From the NCBI GenBank assembly GCA_030612785.1, contig JAUWNF010000205.1, positions 1-6,355 on the forward strand: 6,355 nucleotides of DNA, read 5' to 3'. This stretch comes from Phycisphaerales bacterium. GTDB lineage: Bacteria; Planctomycetota; Phycisphaerae; UBA1845. Shown here piece after piece: positions 3,642 to 6,355 of the stretch. The notes under the pieces are model-generated. The model did not search any database, had not been told where the DNA came from, and worked only from the letters and a program-made list of their open reading frames with translations. A program made the position numbers and the translations under genes. How positions within the stretch are numbered: position 1 is the stretch's first letter; every line of letters begins with the position of its first letter.

Positions 3642-5560
3642 CGTTGCTTTTTGGTCGTCTTTGACTTCGCCGCCCTTCTGCTGCGACCGTACGCCGGCTT
3701 GGTCACCGGGCGGCGTTCCTTGGGAATCTCAATCTCATCCCGGCCGGCCAGGTACGCGCCGGTGATCGATGCTTTGGTCTTGCACAGTTTGTTAATGTCG
3801 CCCGTCGCGACGACCTCGCCGCCGCGGACGCCGGGACCGGGTCCAAAGTCCACCAGCAGGTCGGCGGTGCGCATGGTGGCCTCGTCGTGCTCGACGACGA
3901 TCACCGTATTGCCCATGTCGCGGAGGCGCTCGAGTGAATCGAGCAGGCGGCGGTTGTCACGGGCGTGCAGGCCGACGCTGGGCTCGTCCAGCACGTAGAG
4001 CACGCCGACCAGACCAGAGCCGATCTGGCTAGCCAGACGAATCCGCTGCGATTCGCCACCCGCCAGAGTGGGAGCGGCGCGGTCCAGCGTGAGGTAGTGC
4101 AGCCCGACGTCTTGGAGAAAACGCAGTCGGCCGCGGATTTCTTTCAAAACCTCCTCAGCGATGATCTGCTCGACATCGGTGAGCTTCAAGGCGTCGAAAA
4201 AGTCAGCCGCGTCGGCGATGGACATGGCGGACACTTCCTGAATGTTTCGCCCCCCGAGTCTGACGGCCAAGGCCTGACGGTTCAACCGGGCTCCCTGACA
4301 GTCGGGACAGACCGTACGCCGCATGTACTTCTCGTAGACGGAGCAGACCAAGGCTGATTTGGCCTTGCGATGCTTCTCGTGCAACTCGGCGAGGACGCCG
4401 GCGAACTTGCCGCCGTGGCGCCACACCCCGCCCGACCAGCGCCACTCGAAGGTGACGTGTGCGTTATCGGTGCCGTACAGCAAGGCGTGTTTCGCCTTCT
4501 TGGGGAGCTTGTTCCAGGGTGTTTTGATGTCGAATCCGACGTGCTCAGCCACGCCCCGATATATGTGTCGGCGCCAGCGACCGATCTTGGAGCCGGTCAG
4601 GCCGATCGCGCCGGTGACGAACGACCGCCGCGGGTGGTTCACCAACAGTTCGGGGTCGAAATCGAACTTGGTGCCCAGGCCGTCGCAGGTCAGGCACATA
4701 CCGGCCGGGGAATTGAAGCTGAACAGTTGCGGCGAGGGTGGTTCAAAGCCCATCCCGCAGTCGGCGCATGCGTAGCGGGACGAGAGCAACAAATCTCCAC
4801 CGCGCGGCGATAAACCAGCCGCGGGTTTGGCGCGACCGCCGTCCGCGGACTGCACGATCAGCGAACCATCGCCGAGGGTCAGCGCCGCTTCGACCGCCTC
4901 CGCTAGTCGCGGGCGCACATTGCCGCTCAATGTCAGGCGGTCGATCACAATCTCGATGTTATGACGCGTATTCCGTTGGAGGCGGGGGTCTTCGGAGAGC
5001 CGGAGCACCTGCCCGTTGACTCGTGCTCGCGTGTAACCCTGCTTGAGCATGTCTTCAAAGAGATCGCGATATTCGCCTTTCTGCCCGCGCACCACCGGGG
5101 CGAGGATCAAAATCGCAGAGCCGGTCGGAAGCGCGCGGATGCGCCCGACGATCTGTTCGCGCGTCTGGGCGGTGATCGGCCGGCCACAGTTGGTGCAATG
5201 CTGCCGCCCGACCCGGGCGAACAACACCCGCAAGTAGTCGTGAATCTGGGTGATGGTCCCCACGGTGCTGCGCGGGTTCCAACCGCTGGTCTTCTGCTGA
5301 ATGGAGATCGCCGGACTGAGCCCGGTAATCTGATCGACGTCGGGCTTGGAGACCTGCCCCAGGAACTGGCGGGCATACGAACTCAGTGACTCGATATAGC
5401 GGCGTTGCCCTTCGGCGTAGAGCGTGTCAAACGCAAAGCTGCTCTTACCGCTGCCCGAGACGCCGGTGAAGCAGATCAACCGGTTCCGAGGCAAGCTCAG
5501 GGAGACGTCTCGCAGATTGTGCTCGCGCGCCCCTTTGACGGTGATAACCTGGGATTCCAT
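3629..5560 (-). CDS. uvrA: UvrA, truncated: first ATPase half only
   Basis: UvrA recognises DNA damage in nucleotide excision repair and hands it to UvrB. This 643-residue protein has the complete first half. Walker A is GVSGSGKSS (33-41). The UvrB-binding insert follows (about 130-245), with an extra CTNC at 122-125. The zinc motif is CADC...CLTC (265-268 and 289-292), and another CPDC is at 418-421. The ABC signature is LAGGESQRIRLA (499-510, LA instead of the usual LS), Walker B is LYVLDEPSVG (521-530) and the switch histidine lies in VVEHDE. The protein then ends after EIEIPKERRPVTKP with a lysine/arginine-rich tail. The usual second ATPase half (another GVSGSGKS, zinc finger and signature) is missing and is not found downstream. 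The ATG at 5560 is chosen for GGGAAG eight bases upstream; a TTG at 5578 would add six residues. No internal stop or frameshift is seen. Confidence 0.92.
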   Translation of the reverse strand: MESQVITVKGAREHNLRDVSLSLPRNRLICFTGVSGSGKSSFAFDTLYAEGQRRYIESLSSYARQFLGQVSKPDVDQITGLSPAISIQQKTSGWNPRSTVGTITQIHDYLRVLFARVGRQHCTNCGRPITAQTREQIVGRIRALPTGSAILILAPVVRGQKGEYRDLFEDMLKQGYTRARVNGQVLRLSEDPRLQRNTRHNIEIVIDRLTLSGNVRPRLAEAVEAALTLGDGSLIVQSADGGRAKPAAGLSPRGGDLLLSSRYACADCGMGFEPPSPQLFSFNSPAGMCLTCDGLGTKFDFDPELLVNHPRRSFVTGAIGLTGSKIGRWRRHIYRGVAEHVGFDIKTPWNKLPKKAKHALLYGTDNAHVTFEWRWSGGVWRHGGKFAGVLAELHEKHRKAKSALVCSVYEKYMRRTVCPDCQGARLNRQALAVRLGGRNIQEVSAMSIADAADFFDALKLTDVEQIIAEEVLKEIRGRLRFLQDVGLHYLTLDRAAPTLAGGESQRIRLASQIGSGLVGVLYVLDEPSVGLHARDNRRLLDSLERLRDMGNTVIVVEHDEATMRTADLLVDFGPGPGVRGGEVVATGDINKLCKTKASITGAYLAGRDEIEIPKERRPVTKPAYGRSRRAAKSKTTKKQRKKA

Positions 5561-5635
5561 GTGTACGACTTCCCACAAACCGTCCGAGAAGTGCGCCCCT
5601 TTTCGCCTCCCACAGCAGGCGTGTCGGATCGGGAA

Positions 5636-6301
5636 TTACCCCGTCTTCGGCGCGGGGATCGTGCCGCCGACCCGCTGATCCGTGGGCAGATGGCGCGTGG
5701 AACGTTCGAAGCCAACCCACCAGACGCGCCAGCGACCCTCTTCCCGCACCAACTGGACCTTGACCACTACCGCGGCGTTTGGATCGCCGTCAGGGTCTCG
5801 GGCCTCGAGCAGCACGTGTCGTTCCTCCACGTTGCCACGGCCTCTCCGCGAGGAAGCGGACACGTTGAGCACTCGCATCCGCTGTCCGGCCTCCTCGAAG
5901 CTGAAGTCGAAACTCCCGACATAGTGTCCCAAGGTGGGCGCCCAGGTGCGCACCGTCTTGTAAACGCTCTCCCGCGGCTCAATTAGCTCGGCGTGCTGCG
6001 GAGCAACGGCGCGGATGTATTGGGCGTGGATCGCCGACGGCGCCGCGAGGTCAAACTGCTTGTCGAACGCCCGCTCGCGCGCTTCGAGGTCCTTGCCCGC
6101 TGCGAGGTCCTCCTTGATGGCTTGTAGCAGCGCAAACGTTACCATTTCCGGCGTGGCGTTCTTGTCGAGGGTCAAGCCGGCGATGGTCACGTCCTTCACC
6201 ACGGGGTCCCGGAGTCTCGCGTCGGCCAGCCGGGCATCCTGTTTGCAAGCCGCCAGGAACACCGGGCCCAAGATGACTAATGCCGTTTCCACCGGCCTCA
6301 T
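5636..6301 (-). CDS. Predicted lipoprotein of unknown function
   Basis: I do not recognise this 221-residue protein. It begins with a lipoprotein signal: MRPVE, a hydrophobic stretch ALVILGPVF and a lipobox LAAC with the acylated cysteine at 19. The mature part is mostly helical and charged (EDLAAGKDLEARERAFDKQF), then becomes strand-rich (GHYVGSFDFSFEE and AAVVVKVQLVREEGRWRVWW). An NTF2-like or similar alpha/beta domain is conceivable but unproven. A GTG at 6325 would add eight residues, but the ATG at 6301 gives the standard signal peptide; neither has a clear ribosome binding site. Its stop lies 75 bases before the uvrA start in the same orientation, so co-transcription is possible. Confidence 0.7.
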   Translation of the reverse strand: MRPVETALVILGPVFLAACKQDARLADARLRDPVVKDVTIAGLTLDKNATPEMVTFALLQAIKEDLAAGKDLEARERAFDKQFDLAAPSAIHAQYIRAVAPQHAELIEPRESVYKTVRTWAPTLGHYVGSFDFSFEEAGQRMRVLNVSASSRRGRGNVEERHVLLEARDPDGDPNAAVVVKVQLVREEGRWRVWWVGFERSTRHLPTDQRVGGTIPAPKTG

Positions 6302-6302
6302 G

Positions 6303-6355
6303 TTGTAGCGGCCTGGGTCTCGCACGCCGCACGGCTTGTAGCGGCCTGCGTCTCG
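6303..6355. repeat. 20-bp direct repeat pair, period 33
   Basis: TTGTAGCGGCCTGGGTCTCG (6303-6322) recurs at 6336-6355 with one difference (GGG to GCG). It lies directly upstream of the lipoprotein gene and is cut by the window edge, so more copies may follow. It could be part of an intergenic repeat family. Confidence 0.7.

Noticed and set aside
3965..5389. Plus-strand open frames opposite uvrA
   Set aside because: Antisense shadows: the minus strand encodes unmistakable UvrA motifs throughout.
6277..6355. CRISPR array at the right edge
   Set aside because: Only two 20-base copies with a 13-base gap are seen; the gap is far too short for a spacer and no cas gene is near.

Overview
The window looks like a stretch of a GC-rich planctomycete-type chromosome (Phycisphaerae or a related lineage). 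The main reason is the secreted protein at 1918-3108. It joins a thrombospondin-3/dockerin-like calcium segment to a formylglycine-generating-enzyme (SUMF1/FGE) fold, and a PEP-CTERM-like tail is encoded just past its stop codon. That architecture is typical of planctomycetes. The taxonomic call is inference; there is no rRNA or other strong marker here.

Left part (1-1012): a 3' fragment of a tRNA-Pro(TGG) gene lies on the minus strand at 97-143 with no 5' half, as expected at the distal end of an element integrated in a tRNA gene. After it come about 530 bases without a recognisable gene, which contain a perfect 24-bp palindrome (277-300). Next is the N-terminal remnant of an IS630-family transposase (677-802, minus) that still has a good promoter and ribosome binding site. 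An intact tRNA-Arg(TCG) follows at 939-1012.

Middle (1031-3224): a type II toxin-antitoxin operon lies on the minus strand, with a Phd/YefM-type antitoxin at 1541-1299 followed one base later by a RelE/ParE-type toxin at 1297-1031. Its promoter is near-consensus and carries a TGTACA core, the hexamer known as the YefM operator core. Divergent from it, behind a hairpin-rich leader, is the secreted FGE-fold protein. Its frame closes at CCC-TGA, and the +1 frame immediately continues into a PEP-CTERM-like sorting tail ending in RRRR and a stop at 3169. A strong intrinsic terminator (3196-3224) follows.

Right part (3224-6355, minus strand): a C-terminal piece of a P27-family phage terminase small subunit abuts a 79-bp second copy of the 5' part of the toxin gene. 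That copy abuts the 3' end of a uvrA gene which encodes only the first ATPase half of UvrA (643 residues, where about 940 is usual). Upstream of uvrA and in the same orientation is an unrecognised 221-residue lipoprotein gene. A 20-bp direct repeat closes the window.

Taken together this is an accessory patchwork of tRNA scar, IS remnant, toxin-antitoxin module, duplicated toxin fragment and phage remnant, next to a truncated DNA-repair gene. The most interesting items are the possible +1 frameshift that would add or remove a cell-surface sorting signal, and the half-length but otherwise intact UvrA.
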